Shown here: in pieces, positions 1-9,726 of the stretch
Numbering within the stretch: position 1 is the stretch's first letter
Layout: each line of letters starts with the position of its first letter
DNA from: Lonicera japonica
Lineage: Eukaryota; Streptophyta; Magnoliopsida; Dipsacales; Caprifoliaceae
DNA length: 64,000 nt
Assembly: GCA_021464415.1 (NCBI GenBank)
Contig: CM038469.1
Coordinates: 17,937,901 to 18,001,900, forward strand
Direction of reading: 5' to 3'
The notes under the pieces: generated by a model
Seen by the model: only the letters and a program-made list of their open reading frames with translations
Told to the model about the DNA's origin: nothing
Databases searched by the model: none
Program-made: the position numbers and the translations under genes

Positions 1-64
1 TATTTAATATTTTTGGGATTGATGTTGAAAGTTGAAAATGTGTCTTGTTTCACCAGCATCAGAT

Positions 65-88
65 GTAGTAGTAGTAGTAGTAGTAGTG
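65..88. repeat. (GTA)n microsatellite
   Basis: About eight GTA/AGT units lie in the 209 bases left of the Copia element. I see no gene in that flank. Confidence 0.85.
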
Positions 89-209
89 TTGGCATGTTTT
101 TGTTGCAACTCAAAGTTCACCTTTCATATTTTTATCCTGTGGAAATGAGAAAGATGATGGATAGAATGTACTTTACTTATGATCTGTTTAATTGCATTCT
201 TTCATATAT

Positions 210-875
210 TGTTGGAGTTTATTTTATGCATTTAAGAAAAAAAAAAAAAAAAATGCTCCCAACACTTTTCCGAATTCCCCCCAACACTTTTCCGAATTCC
301 CCTTAAATTTGTTTCCTGGTCTCCTCCTTTTTCCCTTAAAGCAGATCTACATTTTAAAACATATATATATGTACAAGAAAGGAGAGAGAGGGATATATAT
401 ATCTTCCTACAAAAATTATTCTTCTGGCAGAATTATATATATTCCTACAGAAAATATTTTTCCGGCAGAAAAGATTTTTTCCGGCAGAAACAGAAAATAT
501 TTTCCGGCAGAAACAGAAAATATTTTTCCGGCAGAAAATATTTTTTCCGGTAGAAACAGAAAATATTTTTTTCCGGCAGAAACAGAAAATATTTTCCGGC
601 AGAAACAGAAAATATTTTTCCGGCAGTAAAACATTTTTCGGTTCCCGAGCAATTAAAAGAGTGTTATTGTCGAGCGGTTGAATAAGTGCAAATCAATCGT
701 ACAGAGGGTATCTGGGCTGTTTCATCCTGGGGACGGCGTGGCATAATCAGAACTGCTAGCACGATTCCGGGCAGAGCCGCGAAACGTCTTAAAGAGAGCG
801 ACTTAGTCCGCGACTCAACCCGGTGTACTCTCTACCTTATCTATTTTTGATTCAGCAGTTTATTATTTTCCAACA
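210..875 (+). repeat. 5' LTR of the Copia element (666 bp)
   Basis: It begins TGTTGGAG and ends CCAACA. It has a poly(A) run near 238-253, TATA-like tracts at 360-370 and 392-402, tandem repeats in the middle, and a GC-richer last third (about 690-830) that is unchanged in the 3' copy. The 12 nt at 782-793 are the exact complement of 878-889, just beyond the LTR. Confidence 0.95.
440..632 (+). repeat. Tandem CCGGCAGAAACAGAAAATAT-type repeats in the LTR
   Basis: Units of about 20-24 bp alternate CCGGCAGAAA and CAGAAAATATTTTT. The same array in the 3' LTR (about 5620-5776) has a different arrangement, which explains the 19-bp length difference between the LTRs. Open frames across the array are by-products of the repeat. 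Confidence 0.85.
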
Positions 876-890
876 ATTTTAAGACGTTTT
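876..890 (+). other. Primer-binding position without a tRNA match; complement of LTR 782-793
   Basis: The primer-binding site of an LTR element normally starts within a few bases of the 5' LTR and begins TGG, pairing with the CCA tail of a tRNA. No TGG is present here. Instead 878-889 (TTTAAGACGTTT) is the exact reverse complement of 782-793 inside the LTR, with one G-U pair possible at each end. Self-priming is an inference. Confidence 0.55.
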
Positions 891-921
891 CTATTCTGCT
901 ATTTTTTGTATAACTGTTGTC

Positions 922-3363
922 ATGGCTAATGAACTTAATCAAGCTGCTGCTTCTGGCTCATTGAATCAACCTTTTAAATTTGAGGGTCTACACTTTAGGA
1001 GGTGGAAACAAAAAATGTTTTTTTACTTAACTCTTAAGAAGGTGGAATCTACTTGTGTTTCTGAAAAACCCACCTTCCCTAATCCGATTTCTGCGGCAGA
1101 TCATAAGACTCTCAAAACTTGGGAAGACAATGATTATGCATGCAGAAATCTGATCTTGAATGCTCTTCATGATGAGCTTTATGATGTTTACCTCCCGTGC
1201 AAATCCGCAAAAGAAATTTGGGATTCACTTCAAAAGAAATATGACACTGAAGAGGCTGGGTCTAAAAAATACGCTGTCAGTCGTTATCTGAAATATCATA
1301 TGACGGACGACAAGTCTATTGTTACACAGTCTCACGAACTTCAGAAAATTGCATATGAGATTATTTCTGAAGGAATGAATTTTGATGAGCAGTTTCAAGT
1401 GGCAGTTTTGATTGACAAATTACCCCCTGGCTGGAAAGATTTCAAAAACAGTTTGCGTCACAAATCTAAAGAGTTTTCTTTTGAAAGTTTGATTACAAAA
1501 TTCAGGATTGAGGAGGAAAACCGTAAACAAGATCGGAATGATGAGGTTCTGGTTGTTTTCAACAAAAATCAGAACCGTAATCAAAATCAGAATCGCTCGA
1601 ACAACACCCCTCCTGCACTAAGGCCGAACCGGAAAAATATGAAAAATCAGAACGGTGGAAATAATGCGAACCGGTACGGGAACCATAATAGGATCAACCA
1701 AACTCAGAACCAAAACAGAAATGGCCAGGCTAATAATAATAATAATAATAATAACAGTGTGTTCTCTTGCTATCACTGTGGAAAGCCTGGTCATATGGCA
1801 AGAAATTGTCGAAACAAACGCCGAGTTCCTCAGGCGAATGTTACTGAAGAGGAGCCCTTAGTGGCTATGATAACAGAAATTAATCTGGTATCGGGTTCTG
1901 AAGGCTGGTGGGTGGATACTGGCGCCTCTCGTCATGTCTGCCATGATCGTTCTCTATTTAAAACCTATTCTGATGCTGTTGATAAGAAAGTGCTGTTGGG
2001 TGATTCCCACACCACTAATGTTGCTGGGACGGGTAATGTCGAGTTGAAATTCACTTCTGGAAAGACTGTCATCCTTAAGGATGTTCTGCATACTCCAGAA
2101 ATTAGGAAGAATCTTGTTTCGGGTTACATCCTTAATAAGGCTGGATTTGTTCAAACTATTGGGGCAGATTTGTTTACTCTTACTAAGAATGGTGTATTTG
2201 TGGGGAAGGGGTATGCTTGTGATGGGATGTTTAAATTGAATGTTGATGCTAATAAAGTTGTTTCTAGTTCTGCTTATATGATTTGTTCATTTAATGTGTG
2301 GCATGCTAGACTCTGTCATGTTAATAAGCGCCTTATTAAGAACATGAGTAAACTGGAAATTATTCCCCCCTTATCATTAAATGATTTCGAAAAATGTGAA
2401 TTCTGTAGCCAAGCAAAGATTACTAAAACACCTCACAAATCTGTTTTAAGAGAAACTGAACCTTTTGAATTAATTCATTCGGATATTTGTGAATTTGATG
2501 GTGTTTTAACGAGAAATGGAAAAAGGTATTTTATTACTTTTATTGATGATAATTCGGATTTTTCCTATATTTACCTTATGAAAAATAAAAGTGAAGCAAT
2601 TGATAAGTTTAAAATATTTTCTACAGAAATTGAAAATCAGTTTAATAAGAAAATAAAAAGATTTCGGAGTGATAGAGGAACCGAATATGATTCAACTGAT
2701 TTTAAAAATCTTTATACTTCACTTGGTATTATTCATGAGACGACTGCTCCATATTCACCTGAAATGAATGGAAAAGCCGAAAGGAAAAATAGAACGTTTG
2801 CCGAATTAATTGTTGCTACGCTACTAAATTCAGGGGCTGCCTCACATTGGTGGGGAGAGATTTTATTAACCGTTTGTCACATTCTTAATAGGGTGCCTAA
2901 GATTAAATCTAATTTATCCCCCTATGAGATTTTAAATAATAGAAGGCCCAATATATCTTATTTACGTGTTTGGGGGTGCCTTTCTTACGTACGTATTCCT
3001 GATCCTAAAAGATCTAAGCTTGCTAGTAGAGCTTATGAATGTGTTTTTATCGGATATGCAGTTAATAGCAAGGCCTATAGATTTTATGATTTGAAAAATC
3101 TTGTTATTATTGAATCTAATGATGTAGACTTTTTTGAAGATAAATTCCCTTTTAAGTTGAAGAATAGTGGGGGTAGCTCACTACCTTCTAGCTCTACTTT
3201 ACCTACTAGTACTGTGCACCATGGTACATCTTTTGAACCTAGGAAAAGTAAAAGAGTTAGAACCGCTAAAGACTTTGGACCTGATTTTTATGCATACACA
3301 TTAGAAGATGATCCATCCACTATTCAAGAAGCGTTATCTTCTTTAGATGCTGACCTTTGGTAA
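922..3363 (+). CDS. Copia gag-protease-integrase polyprotein (813 aa, ends at an in-frame TAA)
   Basis: This is the first part of a Copia polyprotein. Residues 1-260 are a plant Copia gag domain, with an N-rich stretch before a CCHC zinc knuckle (C283 to C296) that binds RNA. The aspartic protease active site D-T-G is at D332. The integrase has an HHCC zinc-binding region and a core with D521, D584 and E620 (D-62-D-35-E spacing), so the catalytic triad is intact. The ATG at 922 is only 46 nt after the LTR and is the natural start. The frame ends at TAA 3361-3363, just before the reverse transcriptase, and continues open in the same frame afterwards. The stop is therefore a single nonsense codon, not a frameshift. 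It is either a disabling mutation or a readthrough stop. Confidence 0.95.
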   Translation: MANELNQAAASGSLNQPFKFEGLHFRRWKQKMFFYLTLKKVESTCVSEKPTFPNPISAADHKTLKTWEDNDYACRNLILNALHDELYDVYLPCKSAKEIWDSLQKKYDTEEAGSKKYAVSRYLKYHMTDDKSIVTQSHELQKIAYEIISEGMNFDEQFQVAVLIDKLPPGWKDFKNSLRHKSKEFSFESLITKFRIEEENRKQDRNDEVLVVFNKNQNRNQNQNRSNNTPPALRPNRKNMKNQNGGNNANRYGNHNRINQTQNQNRNGQANNNNNNNNSVFSCYHCGKPGHMARNCRNKRRVPQANVTEEEPLVAMITEINLVSGSEGWWVDTGASRHVCHDRSLFKTYSDAVDKKVLLGDSHTTNVAGTGNVELKFTSGKTVILKDVLHTPEIRKNLVSGYILNKAGFVQTIGADLFTLTKNGVFVGKGYACDGMFKLNVDANKVVSSSAYMICSFNVWHARLCHVNKRLIKNMSKLEIIPPLSLNDFEKCEFCSQAKITKTPHKSVLRETEPFELIHSDICEFDGVLTRNGKRYFITFIDDNSDFSYIYLMKNKSEAIDKFKIFSTEIENQFNKKIKRFRSDRGTEYDSTDFKNLYTSLGIIHETTAPYSPEMNGKAERKNRTFAELIVATLLNSGAASHWWGEILLTVCHILNRVPKIKSNLSPYEILNNRRPNISYLRVWGCLSYVRIPDPKRSKLASRAYECVFIGYAVNSKAYRFYDLKNLVIIESNDVDFFEDKFPFKLKNSGGSSLPSSSTLPTSTVHHGTSFEPRKSKRVRTAKDFGPDFYAYTLEDDPSTIQEALSSLDADLW

Positions 3364-4854
3364 GAAGCCATTGACGATGAAATGGATTCCTTAGAATCAA
3401 ATAGAACTTGGCATCTAGTAGACCTTCCTCCTGGTTGTAAAACCATAGGTTGTAAGTGGATACTTAAAAAGAAATTAAATCCTGATGGCACTGTTGACAA
3501 ATACAAAGCACGTTTAGTTGTCAAGGGTTATAGACAACGTGAAAATGTAGATTTCTTTGATACTTATTCTCCCGTTACTAGAATTACGTCTATACGTGTT
3601 TTGATTGCCTTGGCTTCCTTGCATGATCTTGTTGTGCATCAAATGGATGTTAAAACTGCTTTCCTTAATGGAGAATTAGAAGAAGAAATTTACATGGAAC
3701 AACCTGAAGGATTTATTATTACAGGTCAAGAACAAAAAGTATGCAAATTAGATAAATCCCTTTATGGTTTGAAACAAGCTCCTAAGCAATGGCATGAGAA
3801 ATTTGATGAATTGATTATTGCAAATGGATTTAGAATTAATGAAAGTGATAAATGCATTTATTATAAGACTGAGAATAATGCTTGCACTATTATGTGTTTA
3901 TATGTTGATGACTTGCTTATTTTTGGTTCTAATATCCATGTTGTTAATAATGTGAAATCCATGCTATGTGAAAATTTTGATATGAAGGATTTGGGAGAAG
4001 CCAATGTAATTTTAGGGATTAAAATTACTAGGACGGAAAAGGGACTTTCTTTGGATCAATCTCATTACATTGAGAAGATTCTAAAGAAATATAATTACTC
4101 AGATTGTAAACCAGCATGTACTCCATATGATCCTAGTGTGAAGTTGTTCAAGAACACTGGAGACAGTGTTAGACAAACTGAGTATGCGAGCATCATTGGT
4201 AGCCTTCGATACGCTACTGATTGCACTAGGCCCGATATTGCTTATGCAGTGGGGGTACTATGTAGGTTTACTAGCAGTCCTAGTATGGAGCATTGGCATG
4301 CTATTGAGAGGGTCATGCGTTATCTAAAAAGAACCATGGACCTAAAGTTACACTATCAAAAGTTTCCCGCTGTCCTAGAAGGATATAGCGATGCTGACTG
4401 GAATACCTTGTCAGAAGATTCCAAGGCCACAAGTGGATATATTTTCAGCATTGCTGGAGGTGCAGTTTCTTGGAAATCCAAGAAACAGACCATTTTGGCC
4501 CAGTCTACGATGGAGTCTGAGATGATAGCACTAGCTGCTGCTAGTGAAGAAGCAAGCTGGCTGAGAAGCTTTCTTGCAGATACCCCTCTATGGGAGAGAC
4601 CGATCCCAGCTGTCCTTATCCACTGCGATAGTACCGCGGCTATTGCAAAAGTTCAGAACCGTTACTATAACGGTAAGAAACGACAAATTCGTCGTAAACA
4701 CAGCACGGTTAGAGAGTTACTCTCCAAAGGTGCTGTAAGAGTGGATTATGTGCGGTCTGAGAAAAATTTGGCTGATCCTTTGACGAAAGGACTAACGAGA
4801 GAGAAGGTGTTTAACACCTCGAAAGGGATGGGGTTAACGCCCAACGAAATCTGA
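3364..4854 (+). CDS. Copia reverse transcriptase-RNase H, in frame after the stop
   Basis: This continues the polyprotein in the same frame. The first in-frame ATG is at 3382; residue numbers count from it. The reverse transcriptase opens with the usual N-x-T-W-x-L-V block. The catalytic YVDD is at residues 174-177, next to LLIFG. RNase H follows, with the Copia landmarks SDADW, TSGY and TMESE in the second half, then the conserved ADPLTKGL near the C-terminus. The frame ends at TGA 4852-4854. All motifs look intact, so apart from the upstream TAA this half appears functional. With no start codon of its own in a known transcript, expression would need readthrough of the TAA or helper proteins from another copy. 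Confidence 0.93.
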   Translation, partial: EAIDDEMDSLESNRTWHLVDLPPGCKTIGCKWILKKKLNPDGTVDKYKARLVVKGYRQRENVDFFDTYSPVTRITSIRVLIALASLHDLVVHQMDVKTAFLNGELEEEIYMEQPEGFIITGQEQKVCKLDKSLYGLKQAPKQWHEKFDELIIANGFRINESDKCIYYKTENNACTIMCLYVDDLLIFGSNIHVVNNVKSMLCENFDMKDLGEANVILGIKITRTEKGLSLDQSHYIEKILKKYNYSDCKPACTPYDPSVKLFKNTGDSVRQTEYASIIGSLRYATDCTRPDIAYAVGVLCRFTSSPSMEHWHAIERVMRYLKRTMDLKLHYQKFPAVLEGYSDADWNTLSEDSKATSGYIFSIAGGAVSWKSKKQTILAQSTMESEMIALAAASEEASWLRSFLADTPLWERPIPAVLIHCDSTAAIAKVQNRYYNGKKRQIRRKHSTVRELLSKGAVRVDYVRSEKNLADPLTKGLTREKVFNTSKGMGLTPNEI

Positions 4855-5377
4855 GTCACTGTAATGGTAACTCAACCTATGGACTGGAGATCCCAAGAAA
4901 TAAGTTCAAAGGGTAAACAACAAGTTACAAGTGATATTTTAGAAATCATGTATTATTATCTCATCCCTATAGAGCATGATATCTTGAAGCGGTGAAAAGG
5001 TTGAGCATTTGCTCTTATTGAGTTCTATAGCTCTATGTGGAGTGGGGTACCAATGCTACAAGAGTACTCTTGATAGACTCACCTATGTGAATGTGGAAGA
5101 GAGGTCGCTTCCTATGGAATTCTGGGCAAATTCTCTAGAGCATTCACTAACCGGGATATAAGCACATGGCCATAACGTGCTGGCTTTTGGACAACACTCT
5201 TGGGGATAGTGTGTGTTGTGATTGTCAGAGATAAAGTTCAAAACTACGAGTTACTCTAGTATAGTTTGAAACACAAACACTACGTAAAGGTTCAAATTGA
5301 AAAATACCTTTACTTATGCACTGTCCTATGGAATATGCTCGATGAAAAAGTTTTTTCCTAAAATACAAGTGGGGGAT
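4855..5377 (+). other. 3' non-coding internal region and polypurine tract of the Copia element
   Basis: There is no open frame in the 520 bp between the RNase H stop and the 3' LTR. The last bases (5365-5377, ACAAGTGGGGGAT) are a typical plant Copia polypurine tract directly next to the LTR, where plus-strand DNA synthesis is primed. Confidence 0.85.
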
Positions 5378-6024
5378 TGTTGGAGTTTATTTTATGCATT
5401 TAAGAAAAAAAAAAAAAAAATGCTCCCAACACTTTTCCGAATTCCCCCCAACACTTTTCCGAATTCCCCTTAAATTTGTCTCCTGGTCTCCTCCTTTTTC
5501 CCTTAAAGCAGATCTACATTTTAAAACATATATATATGTACAAGAAAGGAGAGAGAGGGATATATATATCTTCCTACAAAAATTATTCTTCTGGCAGAAT
5601 TATATATATTCCTACAGAAAATATTTTCCGGCAGAAAAGATTTTTTCCGGTAGAAACAGAAAATATTTTTTCCGGCAGAAACAGAAAATATTTTTTCCGG
5701 TAGAAACAGAAAATATTTTTTCCGGCAGAAACAGAAAATATTTTCCGGCAGAAACAGAAAATATTTTTCCGGCAGTAAAACATTTTTCGGTTCCCGAGCA
5801 ATTAAAAGAGTGTTATTGTCGAGCGGTTGAATAAGTGCAAATCAATCGTACAGAGGGTATCTGGGCTGTTTCATCCTGGGGACGGCGTGGCATAATCAGA
5901 ACTGCTAGCACGATTCCGGGCAGAGCCGCGAAACGTCTTAAAGAGAGCGACTTAGTCCGCGACTCAACCCGGTGTACTCTCTACCTTATCTATTTTTGAT
6001 TCAGCAGTTTATTATTTTCCAACA
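5378..6024 (+). repeat. 3' LTR of the Copia element (647 bp)
   Basis: It starts TGTTGGAG after the polypurine tract and ends TTTTCCAACA before the TATAT target-site duplication. The segment 5771-6024 matches 622-875 base for base as read by eye. Confidence 0.95.
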
Positions 6025-6029
6025 TATAT

Positions 6030-6697
6030 TTATTATAATTCTTTTTTCATAAATACTTTGATGAAATTTAAATTGATTAATCTAATTTAAAAACTTAAAA
6101 AGAGCATTTAGGATGCGGTCTAAGTATACATATAGGTATACTCTTTTTTAGAAGAAAGTAGTCTCTGAGTTTAATATCTGCCCGCAGACTTAGATTCGAA
6201 GATACTAATTTTTCTCGATGATAAATACTAATTTTTGCATGAGATATTTACAATGTGCAAGAGATATCTCTCGGGAGTCCGTTCTTTAAAAATAATATTT
6301 TTAAACCACATGCTTTTAATTTCAAACTCAAATACTGGATCTTTATTTTCACTTGAAATTAAGAAAAACCAGAAACTTGTTTAATGAAATCCAAGTAAGC
6401 CAAAATAAATTATATGGTTCACATTTGACTTTTCTAACTTTTTCAATTTGAACATAATCAATGAAAATTTATTTTATTATATAAAGATTTGGACTTGATT
6501 CCTTTCTATTAGCTACTGGTACAATTTCGTCAAATGAAATCTAGTTTAAGTGTTAAACGGATTTTTTTTTTCATGAAACTTGGTAGAATTCAAACTTAGG
6601 AGAGATGATCATTTAAAATTTCAGTAACTAAAAATGAACATATATATATTAAATTTTTGTAAAAAAAACTTATATCCGATTGCACATGCATTGCGGG
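6030..6697. other. AT-rich intergenic stretch
   Basis: I see no coding region, RNA gene or clear repeat boundary here. Confidence 0.5.
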
Positions 6698-8767
6698 TGT
6701 GACACCCCAAACCTTAAACATATTTTCATTTACATAATTAAACATGATTAGTATGCATCATAAATCATTGCATTTAGCGAGTGTTTAATGCTAAGTGTAA
6801 ATATATTTGACTTGGAGAGTTGTATTCATGCTTTATGTGTGCATTTCATATGTTGAAAGTTATGTACAAGTGGTAGTACAAGTTTGAATTTCACATGAGA
6901 AAGTATAAGGTGCTTACATGTGTGTAAAGAAGTAAAAGAAATTGAATTAAACTTGAAAACAAAGTGCTAGTGGTGCTTATGTGTAAAATTACAAGCATGT
7001 GCTAGATGTCTTATTTTCCTTCATTTCCATTTAAGCATGACAAGGCAAATTGAGGTGCTTGGCTCAGCAATAATAGATATTATACACTATTTTCTTCCCA
7101 AAATTCTAATTATTTACCAAAAATAGAGAAAATAAAGAGGAGAAGAAAAAGGAGAAGAAAAGAGAAGAGAAAATTGAAGAAAAATAATAGAAAATCAAGA
7201 ATTGGTTAGTACATTATGTTCTCTTCATTTATTTTATATGCTTTTATGATTTATATGTTGAAAAGTTAGATTAGAAGAGAAGAACATACATGTATGGGTG
7301 TGTTCTTGGTGTATGTGTGTATGTTCTTGCTGTATTTGAGGGTTTTCATGGTGAAGTTGATTCAACCTGATTTATGTCAATTTTAATCGATGGAAAAGAT
7401 GTTATATATGCTAGAAAATAGTTAAATAGTTAGTTTAAAGCTATAAGGGTTGTATGTTTGATTTGTATCAAAAAAGAGTTAAAATCTTTGAAGTTGCTTT
7501 TAGTAGACAGCTTTGTACACCTGTCTTAGAATGGGTATAACTCTTTGTACAGAACTCCAAATTGTAAACTGTAAATTGGGTTTGAAAGTAGACACAATAA
7601 GATTTCCAAAAATGTATGGTTCATAACCTAGTTCATAGCCAATTAGTACAGTTTAATCACCAAAGTTGCCCGTTTCCATTGTTGTATAATATGGACAGCA
7701 TGTTTTTGTTGTACTATTATGTGTATATCTCTTAATCTAACCGTTGGATTAAGCTTAAATTTTGTGATTTTGTTCATATACATGTTGTACAATTTTTATA
7801 AAAATTTGGGCTTGATCAGACTAGGGAACGTCCCTTGTTTGAGCTCTCTTTTGAGATTGTGCATAGTTGGAGCAGTTAAAATGAATTGAAAAAGAAATAT
7901 TACGTAAGTATTATTCATTGTGCACTTGTGGGAATGAATTGTATATATATATACAGGTGTATATTGAGGTGAGATTGGGTTACTAATCGGTTTGGGTTGA
8001 TAAGTGAGGGAGCTACTATTTCTACGGCTCAACGGAAGCAGATTTTCACGTTTGATTAGCATGAACTTTTGAGGTGAGTGTACCATCTCACGTGGATTAT
8101 ATTTATATATGTATATGGAGTTATATGTATATAAATTATGTACGCCTTGGGTCTCGGGTTTTGGGGGAGAATGTTGTATATAATGCCTTGGGCCATAGGC
8201 TTTGTGGGAGGCTGGTGTATACATACACATATATATATATATATATATATAATGCCTTGGGCCTTAGGCCTTAAGCTTTGTAGGAGACTATTGTTTATAA
8301 TGTCTTGAGTCTCGGATTTTATGGGAGACGAATATATATATACTTTATTGCTCGGGTGTGTGAGTAGTGTATTCACTAACCTTTGTACTTACGGTTTTTA
8401 CTTCCAGGTGGGAAAGAAGGTTGTTCACTGCCAAGGTCTAGACGGTATTTAGAAGATATATAAATATTTTTGGAGTTGTATAAACTTTGTATATCTTGTA
8501 TAAATATGGTAAAGGGTAATGTAATCCTAGTATGTATTGTAAGTCGTTTGGAGTTATATTTACATGTTGTGTCTTTTGATGATGGTGTTTGTATAAGCGA
8601 CCTAGAAGATGGATAGTTGTTATAAAATCAAAGTGATGTTTTTTTTTCTTTTTTTTTTTTGCTTCTACAAATTATTAAAGTTTTATATTTGAAAATTTTG
8701 ATTTTTAGCTATTATTAGTCTACCTCGACTGTGAGATTTGTATAAAATCTCCAGGACGAGTGTGACA
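6698..8767 (+). mobile_element. Solo LTR-like element starting TGTGACACCCC
   Basis: It starts TGTGACACCCC and ends GAGTGTGACA. Near-matching 5-bp flanks (GCGGG at 6693-6697, ACGGG at 8768-8772; four of five identical) suggest an old LTR insertion. No coding domain is present, so a solo LTR is the simplest reading. It has a GGTGGGAA motif near 8408, like the other TGTRAYRCCCC LTRs in this window, and a degenerate tandem repeat at 8143-8342. Confidence 0.55.
8143..8342 (+). repeat. Four degenerate tandem copies of a GCCTTGGG-type unit
   Basis: Units begin near 8143, 8184, 8253 and 8300 with GCCTTGGG or GTCTTGAG, continue to a GGGAGA/GGAGAC motif, and end in an AT-rich TATAAT linker. An (AT)n run lies between units two and three. 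Confidence 0.65.
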
Positions 8768-8805
8768 ACGGGTGCACAAATCTAGTTAACATATTGTTCA
8801 TCTTC

Positions 8806-8964
8806 AAATAGTGGACTAGCCTAATTGGAAGAGGTATTCACTCAGACTAGAGAGAAATTCTAAGTTCAAATCTTACCAAATGGTTTAGAAGGATTTTCGT
8901 TATTTGTATTTAAAGGAAGAGACTTAAGTCTCTCCTTTCTTTTAATTTTTTTTTTATGCTAGAA
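8806..8964 (+). mobile_element. tRNA-derived SINE with a 15-bp target-site duplication
   Basis: An A-box-like TAGCCTAATTGG (8818-8829) and a B-box-like AAGTTCAAATCTT (8862-8874) lie about 45 bp apart, as in a RNA polymerase III promoter derived from tRNA. The tail ends in a T-rich run. The flanking direct repeat ATATTGTTCATCTTC is exact (8791-8805 and 8965-8979). The GGAAGAGACTTAA tail motif recurs in the minus-strand SINE near 18950. Confidence 0.8.
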
Positions 8965-8979
8965 ATATTGTTCATCTTC

Positions 8980-9726
8980 CATTTCTTTTGGACCATACTA
9001 ACATTGATTTGGGACTTTGTGCATCTTTGTATAAACAATGTTAGTACAGTCCAAAATAAGCACTACTTAAGTTGGTATTTCCATTTCTTTTCGATATTTC
9101 CTTTCTCTATTCTCTTACGGAAAATACAATAATTACAAAAGCAATAAATTCCCTACCTCTTTATTTTTTGTTATTTTGAATTTTTAACAAATGGAACAAA
9201 ATTTTTGTTGCATAATAGCTATATTTGTTTTAACAAAAGCTTAATGAATTAGTATAAATTGTTTCCGTATAAAGAGTTTTTATCACAAATAAAATAATTT
9301 GTGGCTTTTTATTATCAGCAGTGGTACTTAACAATTAAAAAAAAATTTAAAAAATCATTAAAAAGGTAAAACACATTCTTTTCACATCATGCCAACCAAA
9401 GCACTATTTCAAATTCTTCCTATAAATCAATCTCGCTTGTAATATTTACGCGTAACCAAATGCGGCCTATATTTTGTTTCTACCATAGCACATTATGGAT
9501 TATGGATATTGTTCTAATGTTGTAAATTAAAAACTTTGCAAATTAGTCCATAAGATTTACTTTTTAATATATTTCCTACAAAAGTCATTTAAAGAAGAGA
9601 AAAAAACTATATATATTTGTTATAATACTTGATTTTGATACATTTGATTTTGCATGAAGTTTACTACACTCGATTGAAACTCAACACCTACAACAAATTT
9701 AAACTATTTGATTTTGATTTTGATAT
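8980..9726. other. AT-rich intergenic stretch
   Basis: I see no gene or bounded repeat. The last 200 bp are strongly AT-rich. Confidence 0.5.

Larger units (their letters stand above)
210..6024 (+). mobile_element. Ty1/Copia LTR retrotransposon, nearly complete
   Basis: Two LTRs (210-875 and 5378-6024) start TGTTGGAG and end TTTTCCAACA. They flank a gag-protease-integrase-RT-RNase H coding region in the Copia order. The 5-bp target-site duplication TATAT is present on both sides (205-209 and 6025-6029). The last 254 bp of both LTRs look identical, and most differences are indels in an internal repeat, so the insertion is recent. One in-frame TAA at 3361 divides the polyprotein. There is no recognisable tRNA primer-binding site after the 5' LTR. 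Confidence 0.97.

Noticed and set aside
192..652. Open frames across the LTR tandem repeat, both strands (also 5394-5834)
   Set aside because: They follow the period of the CAGAAAATAT repeat and recur in the 3' LTR. No protein family is recognisable.
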